A stretch of 64,000 nt of DNA, taken from NCBI RefSeq assembly GCF_002954405.1, contig NZ_MQWC01000004.1:3102668-3166667 (forward strand), read 5' to 3'. This document shows positions 34,384 to 43,659 of the stretch, in pieces. Below the pieces are notes generated by a model that did no database searches, was not told the DNA's origin, and was given only the letters and a program-made list of their open reading frames with translations. Each line of letters starts with the position of its first letter. The first letter of the stretch is position 1. This DNA is from Salinibacter sp. 10B (GTDB taxonomy: Bacteria > Bacteroidota > Rhodothermia > Rhodothermales > Salinibacteraceae). A program made the translations under genes and the position numbers.

Positions 34384-36054
34384 ATGACGTTTGTTGACCG
34401 CTACCCCGACGCGACCCGCATCGTCAAGGCCTCCTTCATCGTCGCCTTCACCGCGCTCGGCATTGGGGGCTTCTTTGGGCTCGTACAGGCCCTGCATCGC
34501 ACCGGGACCTTCCGCGGCATCGTGTCGTCGGTGCAGTACTACGATGTGCTCACGGGCCACGGCGTCCTGCTTGCCCTCGTCTTCACCACCTTCTTCATCG
34601 TGGGGCTCTATCAATGGGGCATTTCCCGGAGCCTTGAGCGGGAGCCTGAGAACATGACGTTTACCTGGACCTGGTTCTGGGTGATGACGGTGGGTACGGT
34701 GCTCACGGCGACGGCCATTCTCGGTGGTCTCGTGCCCGGCAGTGGCATGAGTGCGGCGGTGCTCTACACGTTCTATCCCCCGCTTCAGGCTCATCCGCTC
34801 TTTTACATCGGAGCGGCCCTCCTGGTGGTTGGGTCGTGGCTGACCGGGGTTGACTGGTTTATTTCGTTCCGCCGCTGGCGCGAAGAGCATCCGGACGATT
34901 CCATTCCCCTGCAGACCTACATGGTTCTCTTTACGTGGCTCATGTGGTACATCTGCTCGATTGGGGTGGCGCTCGAAGTGGTGGTGCTCCTCATCCCGTG
35001 GTCGCTCGGGTTTGTGACCAACATTGACCCGCTGCTGCCACGGACCCTGTTCTGGTACTTCGGCCACGCGGTGGTGTACTTCTGGCTACTCCCGGCCTAC
35101 TTTGTCTGGTACTCCATCCTGCCGAAACTGTCGGGCGGACGGCTCTTCAGCGATTCGCTCACGCGCATTGTGTTCGTCTTCTTCCTGCTTCTGTCCACCC
35201 CGATCGGGTTCCACCACCAGTACGCCGATCCGGGCATTAGCCTCGGCTACAAGATGTGGGCGGTCATTTCGACGCTCCTGATTCTCCTGCCGAGCCTCAT
35301 GACAGCCTTCACCGTCATCTCTAGCATGGAGCACGGGGCGCGCCAGCGGGGCGGCTCCGGGTACTTTGCGTGGATGGGGGCGCTTCCCTGGAACCGGCCG
35401 GCGTTTGCGGGTTGTGCCCTGGCCGGCATCATGTTCGCCGCGGGAGGGTTCAGCGGCATGATCAATGCGTCGCTCAACATTGACATGCTCGTCCACAACA
35501 CGGCCTGGATCCCGGGCCACTTCCATCTCACGGTGGGCACGGCCTCGGCGCTCACGTTTATGGCCATAACGTACTGGATCCTGCCGCAGCTCACGGGGCG
35601 AACCCTCAAGTTTAAAAAGCTAGCGCTCGCCCAGCCCTACACCTGGTTCGTCGGGATGACGCTCATGTCGAATGCCCTCCACCGTGCGGGGCTCGCTGGT
35701 ATTCCGCGCCGGACGGCCGAGCCGGAGTATCGGAGCGTGACGTACGATCCTCCCTTTGGCACGGTAAGCGAGATGCAGTGGCAAACGGCCCTCGGCGGAA
35801 CCATCCTGTTTATCTCGTTGGTCTTCTTCCTCGTGGTTGTCATTGCCAGTTGGCGTGGGGGACAAGAGGGCCCGATTGATGATACGATTCCGGAGCCCTT
35901 GAGCGGCGCAGAACACACGCCGAAGATTCTGGACAACATGAAGCTGTGGATTGCGATTGCGATTGTGCTCGTTCTTCTCGCCTACTCGCTGCCGTTGGCC
36001 GATATGGTGATGGATGGACTCTTCTCACCGGGGGCACCGCCCACGCCGGTGTAA
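34384..36054 (+). CDS. cbaA: Cytochrome c oxidase subunit I, ba3-type
   Basis: 556 aa from ATG 34384 (an upstream TTG at 34324 adds 20 residues). About 13 membrane helices. The low-spin haem ligand is His59 (LTGHGVLL). The CuB site shows the His228-x3-Tyr232 cross-link pair (GHAVVY) and the FHHQYADPG histidines. The haem a3/low-spin pair is in WIPGHFHLTVG. This fits a B-type oxidase, a proton-pumping terminal oxidase with high oxygen affinity, which suits low oxygen solubility in brine. It follows cbaB by ~100 bp in the HiPIP-cbaD-cbaB-cbaA order. Confidence 0.94.
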   Translation: MTFVDRYPDATRIVKASFIVAFTALGIGGFFGLVQALHRTGTFRGIVSSVQYYDVLTGHGVLLALVFTTFFIVGLYQWGISRSLEREPENMTFTWTWFWVMTVGTVLTATAILGGLVPGSGMSAAVLYTFYPPLQAHPLFYIGAALLVVGSWLTGVDWFISFRRWREEHPDDSIPLQTYMVLFTWLMWYICSIGVALEVVVLLIPWSLGFVTNIDPLLPRTLFWYFGHAVVYFWLLPAYFVWYSILPKLSGGRLFSDSLTRIVFVFFLLLSTPIGFHHQYADPGISLGYKMWAVISTLLILLPSLMTAFTVISSMEHGARQRGGSGYFAWMGALPWNRPAFAGCALAGIMFAAGGFSGMINASLNIDMLVHNTAWIPGHFHLTVGTASALTFMAITYWILPQLTGRTLKFKKLALAQPYTWFVGMTLMSNALHRAGLAGIPRRTAEPEYRSVTYDPPFGTVSEMQWQTALGGTILFISLVFFLVVVIASWRGGQEGPIDDTIPEPLSGAEHTPKILDNMKLWIAIAIVLVLLAYSLPLADMVMDGLFSPGAPPTPV

Positions 36055-36261
36055 CGGATGGGGCGTATTGCGTAATGCGTTGAAGGGGGGACCCGAAACA
36101 GGAGAGCGGAGTCTTTTCAAAGATGGAGACTCCAGTGTGACTCGTTTCTCCTGGACCAATTCCGAGAGTGGACTGCATTCTCGGCGAGGGTCCCCCAGTA
36201 CGCAATCCGTCGGGCGGACAGCTTCAGTACAAAATGATTTTCCACCAACGGCTTCCCTCTC

Positions 36262-36849
36262 TTGGGCACCGTCAACCCTTCTTCGAAACCGGATTCCTCA
36301 TCGGACGCACCAACTGGGTCCTCCTCTTCGAATGAGTCGGACATCTACGAGAAGTGGCTGGTGCGCATTCTATTGACGCTGGCCTTTGGGCTGGCCTTTG
36401 GGATTGAGGGGATGACGCTGCTCCGCTCGTATCTGTTCTACGGCGACGAGGCGAAAACGTCGACTGAGACGCAGCGGCCCGTGCTGGAGGAGGGCGGCAG
36501 GCTTGTACCGTCGCTGGCACCGGATATTCGGGTGTGGCGTCTCCGCGTCCGTGCCACCGATGAGGCGTGGACCTTCATGCTCACGGCCCGGCCCGACACG
36601 GCGCTGGAGCGACGCACGACGCTCACATTCGACCGCCTCACGGCGACCAACGGAGCGGAGCGCACCACGGCCCCGAGCTACACGTGGGCGCCGTCCGACA
36701 CGACCTCGTTCACGGCGTCCTGGACCCTCCCGGTCGGGCAGCGCCCCGATGCCCTCACGATCACGGCGACGGCGACGAGTGCCCCCGACTCCACTGTGTC
36801 AGCAACCCGCACGATGGATGTGGGACACGTGCCCGTGCGGATGCAGTGA
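36262..36849 (+). CDS. Hypothetical single-pass membrane protein downstream of ba3 oxidase
   Basis: 195 aa using the only available in-frame start, TTG 36262; upstream the frame is closed by TGA at 36235. A Ser/Asp-rich cytosolic N-terminus precedes one helix (LVRILLTLAFGLAFGIEGM, ~33-51). A beta-rich external domain with many Thr/Ala/Asp residues follows. No family is recognised. It lies 208 bp after subunit I in the same direction and could be an oxidase accessory, but that is only positional. It is convergent with tenA. Confidence 0.6.
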   Translation: MGTVNPSSKPDSSSDAPTGSSSSNESDIYEKWLVRILLTLAFGLAFGIEGMTLLRSYLFYGDEAKTSTETQRPVLEEGGRLVPSLAPDIRVWRLRVRATDEAWTFMLTARPDTALERRTTLTFDRLTATNGAERTTAPSYTWAPSDTTSFTASWTLPVGQRPDALTITATATSAPDSTVSATRTMDVGHVPVRMQ

Positions 36850-36931
36850 CGCTCCCTTCCCGGATCGCACGAGCTTCGTTCGAGGGCAAAACGAAATCTG
36901 TCTTCCGTAGCGTCCCCAAACAGGACGTGAT

Positions 36932-37047
36932 GCGTGAATCGTGAGTCGTGACGTCCGGGGTTGTCTTCACGTATCACGCCTCACGCTTCACGGATCAGCC
37001 ATCATCGGCGCCCCAACTCGTCATTCGCTACTCGCAATTCGCCACTG
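36932..37047. repeat. Imperfect inverted and heptameric repeats between convergent genes
   Basis: The arm at 36932-36951 and the reverse complement of 36967-36986 agree at 16 of 20 positions. Both are built from CGTGANN-type heptamers. A second run with 7-bp periodicity (ATTCGCTACTCGCAATTCGC) lies at ~37023-37042. It occupies the gap between two convergent stops and could act as a bidirectional terminator or be a dispersed intergenic repeat. Confidence 0.6.
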
Positions 37048-37048
37048 C

Positions 37049-37768
37049 CTAGACTGGCCATTCCTGCTGCGTCCAGGCCTGATTCCAGAACATCCACTCG
37101 TACCGAACGCTGGTGGTAAAGGCCGTGCGGGCGCCTTCGCGGGCAGACTCATCCGCCGCCTCCGCAAAGCGCTGTAGCCGCGCCAGGAGGTTGTCCATGT
37201 ATTCGTGAAAGTCCGGATCGCGGTACATCTCCAACCACTCCGCATACGGATGATCGTCGGGCACGGCCCCCATTTCCCGCTCCAGCCGTTGGCCTAACTC
37301 GATGTAGAGCCACGGACACGGCGTGAGGGCGGCCACCGCCTCCACGAGCGTGCCCCGCTGCGCCCGCTCCAGCATGTGATTCTGGTAGGCGCGATTGTTC
37401 GGTGTCAGCGTGAGGTCGCGAATGTCGTCAGGCCCATACCCCAGCTCTTCTCCATATCCTTCATGGAGTTCGCCCTCTACGACAACAGCGAGGCGGGCGG
37501 CGTCGATGAACCAGAGCTTATCGTCCGGGTCCGGACAGCGGGTAGAGACGAGGGACGCGGCATCGGCAAAGGCCTCCAGGTAGCGCGCGTCCTGCATCTG
37601 GTAGAATTTAAATCGCTCCGGGTCGAGCGAGCCGTCGGCCAGGGCGTGCACGAACGGGTGATCGACAGCTTCGTCCCAGGCCTTGCGGACGTGCTCCAGG
37701 CACGACTGGGCAAACGGCGGGACGGTGTACGGGCGAGTGTCGATGGGGGCAGCAAGCGTTTCAGGCAT
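37049..37768 (-). CDS. tenA: TenA-family thiaminase II / aminopyrimidine aminohydrolase
   Basis: 239 aa from ATG 37768. All-helical TenA features are visible: FKFYQMQDARYLEAFADA (~57-74), VVEGELHEGYGEELG with the conserved Glu, ALTPCPWLYIELGQ containing the active-site Cys region, and a C-terminal SVRYEWMFWNQAW with the conserved Glu and aromatic residues. It salvages thiamine degradation products by releasing hydroxymethylpyrimidine. A TPP riboswitch lies 82 bp upstream. The start at 37837 is rejected because it would begin at the riboswitch edge. Confidence 0.92.
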   Translation of the reverse strand: MPETLAAPIDTRPYTVPPFAQSCLEHVRKAWDEAVDHPFVHALADGSLDPERFKFYQMQDARYLEAFADAASLVSTRCPDPDDKLWFIDAARLAVVVEGELHEGYGEELGYGPDDIRDLTLTPNNRAYQNHMLERAQRGTLVEAVAALTPCPWLYIELGQRLEREMGAVPDDHPYAEWLEMYRDPDFHEYMDNLLARLQRFAEAADESAREGARTAFTTSVRYEWMFWNQAWTQQEWPV

Positions 37769-37838
37769 GGCGTCGTAGTAGAATGGCTTCGCAAAACGGA
37801 TGCGATGTGAAAAGGCGAAGCCAGAGATGATACGCACG

Positions 37839-37853
37839 CCTGGTGGCCCCAGG
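37839..37853 (-). promoter_or_regulatory. Hairpin after the TPP aptamer
   Basis: CCTGG and CCAGG arms with a 5-nt loop immediately follow the aptamer and are a candidate expression-platform stem. No T tract follows. Confidence 0.35.
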
Positions 37854-37940
37854 TCTTGCTTTCCTTCGCCGGTGTGAACCGGATCAGGTTCGAAGGGACT
37901 CTCTCAGCCCGGTCGCCGTACGGCGCCGCACACCCCTAGC
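37851..37940 (-). ncRNA. TPP (THI-box) riboswitch upstream of tenA
   Basis: On the minus strand the conserved THI blocks appear in order: AGGGGTG, GGGCTGAGAGAGTCCCTT, CGAACCTGATCCGGTT and ACCGGCGAAGGAAAGC. These are the P1 start, the pyrimidine-sensing CUGAGA bulge and the pyrophosphate-sensing helix-junction consensus. It precedes tenA by 82 bp, matching known regulation of thiamine salvage by TPP. Confidence 0.95.
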
Positions 37941-38145
37941 TTCGTTTTCAAACGTACTGACAGCGTGGGTCAGGATCAAGGTGGAGCAATCGTGCCAGAG
38001 CGATTGCGTCTTGATATTGGCGTCTGAATTTGATGGCTGACAGACCGGGCGGGTTCTCGCCCACTCGTCCCAGGTACAGCCGAATAACAGAAGGGCAAAG
38101 ATGATTTTATCACATACACGCCTCTGAGGATTGGAGCCCCACGCA

Positions 38146-39546
38146 TCAGGCTGGCACGGGCACCACGCGTTTCTGCAAAGCCGTGACCTCTTCCTCAATG
38201 GCCCTCGCGATGATCGAAGGCTCCGCCACCACCCCGCCATCCGTCATCACGCCCACCGTGAGGCCTCCGTCGTAGCTGAGAATGCTGATACCGAGGCCAA
38301 GGTGCACGGGATGGGGCACCCAGAACACGAGACCTTCGAGTGTTCGTCCGGCGAAGGCGTGCCGGTGCGTTGGCCCGGTGACATTGGTGAGGACCGCCGT
38401 GGCCTTGCTTGCAAACAGGTCGGCGGCAGCGTCCTCGATCCACGCCGGGAGCTGGCCAAACAGGCCCAGAATACCCAGAAAAACGTGTGCTTCCGGCGAG
38501 TGCTTGATGGCATCCATCCCGCTTTTGGCTGCCCGAAGCCGGGCCGCGGGATCGGTCTCATTCACGGGGAGGGGGAGAAAGGTGAGGCCGAAGGCATTGC
38601 CGAGCTCCAGGGCCCGTCCCTCGGGGCGCAGGTCGACGGGCACAATCGCTCGGAGAGACGGGAGGGCCTCCGTTGTGTCGTGGTCGAGCAGGTAGTGGCG
38701 CAGAGCGCCCGCCACGGCGGCCACCAGCACGTCGTTGACGGTGGCGTCGGCCCCGCGTCCGATTGCTTTTACGTCGGCCAAGGGAAAGGGCTTGGTGTGG
38801 GCCAAGCGTCGGGTTCCGTTCAGCGCTCCATGGAGCGGCGTCGGCGGGTCGGCCGGCTCAAGCACCGATCCCGCGGCGATGCCGACGCCCTCGACCACCG
38901 TTGGCAGATGCTGGAGGGTGTCGACGGGATGGCAAAATCGTTCGATGCCCACTCGGAGTCCGGTCCAAAGCCCACGCCTTGTACGGTCGAAGAGAGAGGT
39001 GGCCCTCGGCAGGCTGGGTTGTGCGGGAGTGGACGGAATGGAGGCCGAGGCGTCGACCGGATCCAGCAGGTGCCGGGCAAGCGCGACCGATCCGGTGCCG
39101 TCGGCCATGCAGTGGTGAAATCGAATCACGAGAGCACTGGTCTCGCCCCGATCAATGACGTAAGCCTGCCACAGCGGGCGATCCGGCGGAAGCGGCCTCG
39201 AGGCAAGATCCCCGACGAGGTCAAGGAGGTCCGACTCGTCCCCCGAGCCGGGTCCTCTCAGTGCCTGTACGTGGGGGGCGATGTCGAAGTGCGGGTCCGT
39301 TTCCCAGTAGGGTAGCGACCAAAGAAGGCCTCGCTCCACGACCCGGGACCGGAAGCGATCAACGTCGAGCAGGCGCTCGGCAAACACCAAGCGTGCCGTT
39401 TCGAGGTCGACCGGAGCATCGAGATACAAGAGGCCGGTAATGACGGCCGGATTATTGGGCCAGTCCATGCGATACCAGGCCGCATCGACGGGGGAGAGAG
39501 GGCGACGGGACGGAGCAGCCACGACCGGAAAAGGGATTCGGTGCAA
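38146..39546 (-). CDS. Wax ester synthase / diacylglycerol acyltransferase (WS/DGAT)
   Basis: 466 aa. The catalytic HHxxxDG motif is present as HHCMADG (~145-151). The family C-terminal domain shows NAFGLTFLPLPV, the NVTGP segment near AVLTNVTGP, and a terminal LSYDGGLTVGVMTD. It transfers acyl groups from acyl-CoA to long-chain alcohols or diacylglycerol, giving neutral storage lipid at the membrane face. ATG 39546 is used; ATG 39468 is an alternative. No lipid-metabolism partner is adjacent. Confidence 0.88.
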   Translation of the reverse strand: MHRIPFPVVAAPSRRPLSPVDAAWYRMDWPNNPAVITGLLYLDAPVDLETARLVFAERLLDVDRFRSRVVERGLLWSLPYWETDPHFDIAPHVQALRGPGSGDESDLLDLVGDLASRPLPPDRPLWQAYVIDRGETSALVIRFHHCMADGTGSVALARHLLDPVDASASIPSTPAQPSLPRATSLFDRTRRGLWTGLRVGIERFCHPVDTLQHLPTVVEGVGIAAGSVLEPADPPTPLHGALNGTRRLAHTKPFPLADVKAIGRGADATVNDVLVAAVAGALRHYLLDHDTTEALPSLRAIVPVDLRPEGRALELGNAFGLTFLPLPVNETDPAARLRAAKSGMDAIKHSPEAHVFLGILGLFGQLPAWIEDAAADLFASKATAVLTNVTGPTHRHAFAGRTLEGLVFWVPHPVHLGLGISILSYDGGLTVGVMTDGGVVAEPSIIARAIEEEVTALQKRVVPVPA

Positions 39547-40133
39547 AAGAACAACATCCCCAATCTACGCCAGTCGACGACGGCACGTCCCATCCAACTT
39601 GACAATGACAGAGGGGGAAGGTGGCGAAATGCGCCGTAAGCGCCTTTTCCTGGCCGAGCCAGGACAATCCAATCGTACGCAATAGGTGGTTAAGGGGCGA
39701 GGAGATGCCTCGTGAACAGACCGACGGAGTGCGATCTCAAAAGCGACCCTCGTTGATTGCCGTACCGAGATCGAGTCCGGGACGCAGAACAACCGAACGC
39801 GGGCTGTCGGGGAGGGCGAGTGCAGAGAGCCTCTCCTCCAGAAACGTCAAGACGCAGTCGCCCTGACAATCGTATAGGAAAGCCCTAGTTGGAGCAGGAC
39901 GGTTCCATGTTTGTGACGCTATTGATTGTACATTTCGTCAGTGTGCGTGAGCGCTTGTCGTCGAACCGTAATGTCGTAACCGACATCAGGCTTCGGAGAC
40001 AGAGTACGATTCGACACTCGACGTCCTCAGCTTGACGGAGCAATAGACCCTTTATACAGACACTGCTCTCCCTTCTCGTATACTGGGAATCATCCTGACA
40101 ATGAGGCACGCGCAGATGGGAGCGTACGACGAC
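39547..40133. other. 587-bp gap without a recognised gene
   Basis: Several short frames cross it but none has a start-site context, family resemblance or length that supports coding. No tRNA-like fold was seen. It should contain the WS/DGAT promoter (minus) and the terminator region of the P-type ATPase. Confidence 0.35.
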
Positions 40134-42530
40134 TCATCCATCTAACCGTCGTGCCGAATTCCCCACCACCAACAGACTGCTCGACGCCATGGCGAGGGCG
40201 GCGGCCAGCGGATTGAGCCAGCCGAGAATGGCCAGCGGAATGGCAATGGCGTTGTAGCCGAATGCCCAACCCAGATTCTGACGGATGCGTCGACGGGTGG
40301 TGCGGGCCAGGTTCAAAAGGTCCGGAAGACGCGTAAGGTCGTCGTCCAACAGCACGACATCGGCAGAGTCGGCGGCGAGGGCCGTGGGACCGAAGGCCAC
40401 TCCGAGGTCCGCGTCGGCGAGGGCCGGGGCGTCGTTACTGCCGTCGCCCACCATGGCTACTCCGTTGTGATCTGTGCGCCATGTGCGGAGGAGGGCGCGC
40501 TTGGCTTCGGGCCGCACTTCGGCAAACACCTCATCGATACGAGAGTCGGCGCGGAGGGGGGCTACGGCGGCCTTATGGTCGCCCGTACACACAGCAACGC
40601 GGACAGATTCGCCGAGCTGGTCGAGGACGGCGTCGGCTTCGTCGCGGAGCGAGTCGCCTACCACAAAGAGGCCTTGTGCTTCATCTTCGTCTCCCCCCAC
40701 CACCACGGGCACCCGCGCGTTCTCGATCGCAGCCTTCGCCTTCGCGGATAGCGAAGCCGAGATCGTTCCGCCCCGTGTCCGGTACGCCTCCGGGTGGCCT
40801 ACAAAGACGCGATCCCCGTTGATCGTCGCCCCGATGCCGCGCGGATGGGTCTTCACGTCGCGTACCTCGGCGTCGGTGCTCCTTCCCGAACCAGCGACCG
40901 CCCGGCCGACGGGATGTGACGACCACTGTTCAATGGCGCGGGCCTGTGCGAGCGTCTCGGGGTCGCCCGTCGCGTCGACGACCTGCATTTGGCCCGTGGT
41001 GAGCGTTCCGGTCTTGTCGAAGACCACCAGGTCGAGGTCGGCAGCCTGCTCGAAGGCACCGGGGTGCTTGATGACGATGCGGCGCCGGAGGCCGGCCTGC
41101 GTGCCGGCGGCCACGGCCAATGGCGTCGCGAGGCCGAGCGCGCAGGGGCACGATACGATGAGAACCGTCAGGCCACTGAGCAGCGCGTACGGAAGCGTAG
41201 CTCCCATCGTGAGTTGAATGCCAACGGCCCCAACGCCAAGTACCAACACAAGCGGGACAAAGATGGAGGCCAGCCGGTCGGCCACCTGCTGCACACCCGG
41301 CGTAGAGGCCTGGATCTCCCACATCAGGCGTACGAGTCGGTCGAGTGTGCTTTGCGCCTCCTCTCCCACCCGCACGTCGAGCACGTTCGTTTGTACTACG
41401 CTTCCGCCGATCACGTCGTCGCCCGGGGTCTTGGAGACGGGGCGGGCCTCCCCCGTCAGGAGCGATTCGTCAACCGTCGCTCGTCCCTCGGCAACCGTAC
41501 CGTCGATCGGGACGCGTTCACCCTGGCGTACTCGTACCACGTCGCCGGAGCAGAGGGCGCTAAGGGCAACAGACTCGGTAGTGCCATCGGCCCCGACGCG
41601 CTGAGCAGCGTCTACCTGCTCGCGGGTGAGTTCGGACAACAGCCCGACGGCTCGCGCTTTTACCCGGTCCGCGAACCAGCGACCGAGGGTGACGACGAAG
41701 ATGATAACGACGGCTACGTCGAAGTAGACCTCCATTTCTCCCAACAGCAGGGCACCGGTGCTGTAGAGGTAGGCACTGCCCGCTGCGATCACGATCAACA
41801 AATCCATGTTGGGCTTCAGGACACGGAGGCTGACCCCGGCACTGCGGATCAACGGCCAGCCGGTAATGCCGAGGACCACCGTGGTCGCGAGCCATACGTT
41901 GCCGAGCGCGTAGCGGGCAAACTCCCCTTCCAGAGGGACGAGGCCATTCCCTCCGACGTATACCGGGTACAGAAACACGATGTACCACACCATCACCATC
42001 ATGGTGAAGAAGCCACCGAAAATGAGCCGGACGGCGGTGCTGGAGTCATCGTCCGCCTCCGATCGGTCTCGGGCAGCGGTATATCCACTCCGGGTGAGAT
42101 GGGAGGCCAGAGCGTCCCCCGACTGCTGGTCCTCGTCGTAATGAAGACGCATCATCTCGGAGGCATAGCTGGCCTCTGCCCGGTAGACCCCGTCCGCCTG
42201 CTCGGCCACTGCTTCGAGAAAGGCCTCGCACGCCGTGCAGTGCATGCCCTGTACGTGCAAGAACGTTTCGGCCGCGTCGTCGGGGACGGGGGAAGCGGCA
42301 CCGGAGCCGTCCAAGCGCTCACGGACCGCCGCTTTGTCCTCGTCATCGAGGGTGTCGAGCGTGCGGTAGACGTCCCGGCAGCCCGGACAGCAGAAGGTGC
42401 CGTTGACGTCCGTGCCGGTCACGGGGGGATCCGGGGTCGGCAGATCGCAGAGCGTGCACCGCTCAGAAGACGCGTCGGCTGGATCAGAGGCGCTCGTCGT
42501 GGGGGACGGAGAGGTCGGGGCTGTACTCAT
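40134..42530 (-). CDS. Copper-transporting P1B-type ATPase, CcoI/FixI-like
   Basis: 798 aa from ATG 42530. An N-terminal cysteine-rich metal-binding region (CTLCDLP ... FCCPGCRDVY, ~25-55) precedes an HMA domain with MHCTACEAF. The transport helix has the CPC motif (VSCPCALGLA). Phosphorylation site DKTGTLT, the TGEARPVS actuator, the SSHPVGRAV nucleotide motif and GDGSNDAPAL are all present. The extra N-terminal zinc-finger-like block is typical of the FixI/CcoI branch, which delivers Cu to haem-copper oxidases. A role in maturing the ba3 oxidase encoded 4 kb away is inferred. A general Cu exporter is the alternative. Confidence 0.9.
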   Translation of the reverse strand: MSTAPTSPSPTTSASDPADASSERCTLCDLPTPDPPVTGTDVNGTFCCPGCRDVYRTLDTLDDEDKAAVRERLDGSGAASPVPDDAAETFLHVQGMHCTACEAFLEAVAEQADGVYRAEASYASEMMRLHYDEDQQSGDALASHLTRSGYTAARDRSEADDDSSTAVRLIFGGFFTMMVMVWYIVFLYPVYVGGNGLVPLEGEFARYALGNVWLATTVVLGITGWPLIRSAGVSLRVLKPNMDLLIVIAAGSAYLYSTGALLLGEMEVYFDVAVVIIFVVTLGRWFADRVKARAVGLLSELTREQVDAAQRVGADGTTESVALSALCSGDVVRVRQGERVPIDGTVAEGRATVDESLLTGEARPVSKTPGDDVIGGSVVQTNVLDVRVGEEAQSTLDRLVRLMWEIQASTPGVQQVADRLASIFVPLVLVLGVGAVGIQLTMGATLPYALLSGLTVLIVSCPCALGLATPLAVAAGTQAGLRRRIVIKHPGAFEQAADLDLVVFDKTGTLTTGQMQVVDATGDPETLAQARAIEQWSSHPVGRAVAGSGRSTDAEVRDVKTHPRGIGATINGDRVFVGHPEAYRTRGGTISASLSAKAKAAIENARVPVVVGGDEDEAQGLFVVGDSLRDEADAVLDQLGESVRVAVCTGDHKAAVAPLRADSRIDEVFAEVRPEAKRALLRTWRTDHNGVAMVGDGSNDAPALADADLGVAFGPTALAADSADVVLLDDDLTRLPDLLNLARTTRRRIRQNLGWAFGYNAIAIPLAILGWLNPLAAALAMASSSLLVVGNSARRLDG

Positions 42531-42799
42531 CGAGACGGGAGGAAAACATAGGACGATTCTCAGAACGGCAAACGCAGCACTTCCCGATGGTGTCCGCCGT
42601 TGATCTGCGATCGTATGTGGGGAGGGGCCCGACAGGATTGTGCCCTGTGGGGGATTCGGAACTATGCGAGGTCCGCTGCGGACACGGTCACTTGCACCAA
42701 CGGTGCAGCCCCACCCCCTCCATACTGATACGGGGTTCCCGGGGCGATCCCGCATAGATTGGGGCACTCCTCTCTCGGTGTGCAACAGATCCCTTCAAA

Positions 42800-43549
42800 A
42801 TGATGACACCATCAACCCGTCGTTCGTTACCCGATACGAGCAGATCTCCTCTCCCCAGGACCGCTCGTTCCGATCCGTCCCGGATCACGTCTGTGTACAT
42901 GGTGGATGACCATCCGGTCATCTGCCAGGCGGTGGCCGATGCGCTACACCATACGATCGGAGTCGACCTTCTCGGGTATGCAACCGGGTTTCGGGAAGGA
43001 CTCTCTGAGATTCAACAACAGCCCCCCGATGTCGCCATCGTGGACATCTCGCTTCCGGATGGGCACGGTCTCGATCTGGTACGGACCATCAACAGACAGA
43101 ATCCGGACGTCGGGATTCTCATCTTTTCGATGTACGATGAGAAAATATACGCGGAGCGGGCCCTGCGAACAGGGGCGTCCGGCTATCTGATGAAAACCGA
43201 ACCCGTAGAGTGGATCGTGGAGGCGATTCGCTGTATCGAACGCGGAGAAACGTTTCTCAGCGACCGAATGACCAATCGCATCGTCCGCCGGATGAGACAG
43301 AATGGATCAGCAGAGGCTCGATTTTCCGTTGACGAACTGACGGATCGAGAGCGAGAGGTTTTCCGCATGATCGGTCGAGGATACAGCGTCGAGAAGGTTC
43401 AAGACGAACTAGGCCTTAGCCGCAAGACAGTGGAGACTCATCGGCGCCGAGCACGAGAAAAACTAGGGCTTGACAGCATCTCGGCCCTTCTGCAGTATGC
43501 TATGCAGTGGATGTACTGTGAGAGCAAGGGCCTGAACGGGGAGCGGTAG
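42800..43549 (+). CDS. NarL/FixJ-type response regulator (orphan)
   Basis: 249 aa from ATG 42800. A ~30-residue Ser/Arg-rich N-terminal extension precedes the receiver (VYMVDDHPVICQAV; phospho-Asp in VAIVDISLPDGHG; conserved Lys in GYLMKTEP). A LuxR-type HTH follows (LTDREREVFRMIGRGYSVEKV; LSRKTVETHRRRAREKLGL, ~180-230). No kinase gene adjoins it. It is divergent from the copper ATPase, with ~270 bp between starts. Target genes are unknown. Confidence 0.92.
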   Translation: MMTPSTRRSLPDTSRSPLPRTARSDPSRITSVYMVDDHPVICQAVADALHHTIGVDLLGYATGFREGLSEIQQQPPDVAIVDISLPDGHGLDLVRTINRQNPDVGILIFSMYDEKIYAERALRTGASGYLMKTEPVEWIVEAIRCIERGETFLSDRMTNRIVRRMRQNGSAEARFSVDELTDREREVFRMIGRGYSVEKVQDELGLSRKTVETHRRRAREKLGLDSISALLQYAMQWMYCESKGLNGER

Positions 43550-43659
43550 TCGGAGACGGAATGGGCATCAGGACACGGTCTTGTCGGTACATGGGGCGAG
43601 ATCCATGTTTCAAACGAAGGCGCTGGGGGGAGAGTCTCAGCGTCCCGACTGAGCCTGCA

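Noticed and set aside
38041-38145. Possible tRNA between tenA and the WS/DGAT gene
   Set aside because: No T-loop consensus or cloverleaf could be folded by eye.
39885-40109. 74-aa minus-strand ORF in the 39547-40133 gap
   Set aside because: No ribosome site, no recognisable domain and atypical composition; not supported as a gene.
40989-42551. 520-aa plus-strand frame over the copper ATPase
   Set aside because: Antisense shadow of a gene with all P-type ATPase motifs.
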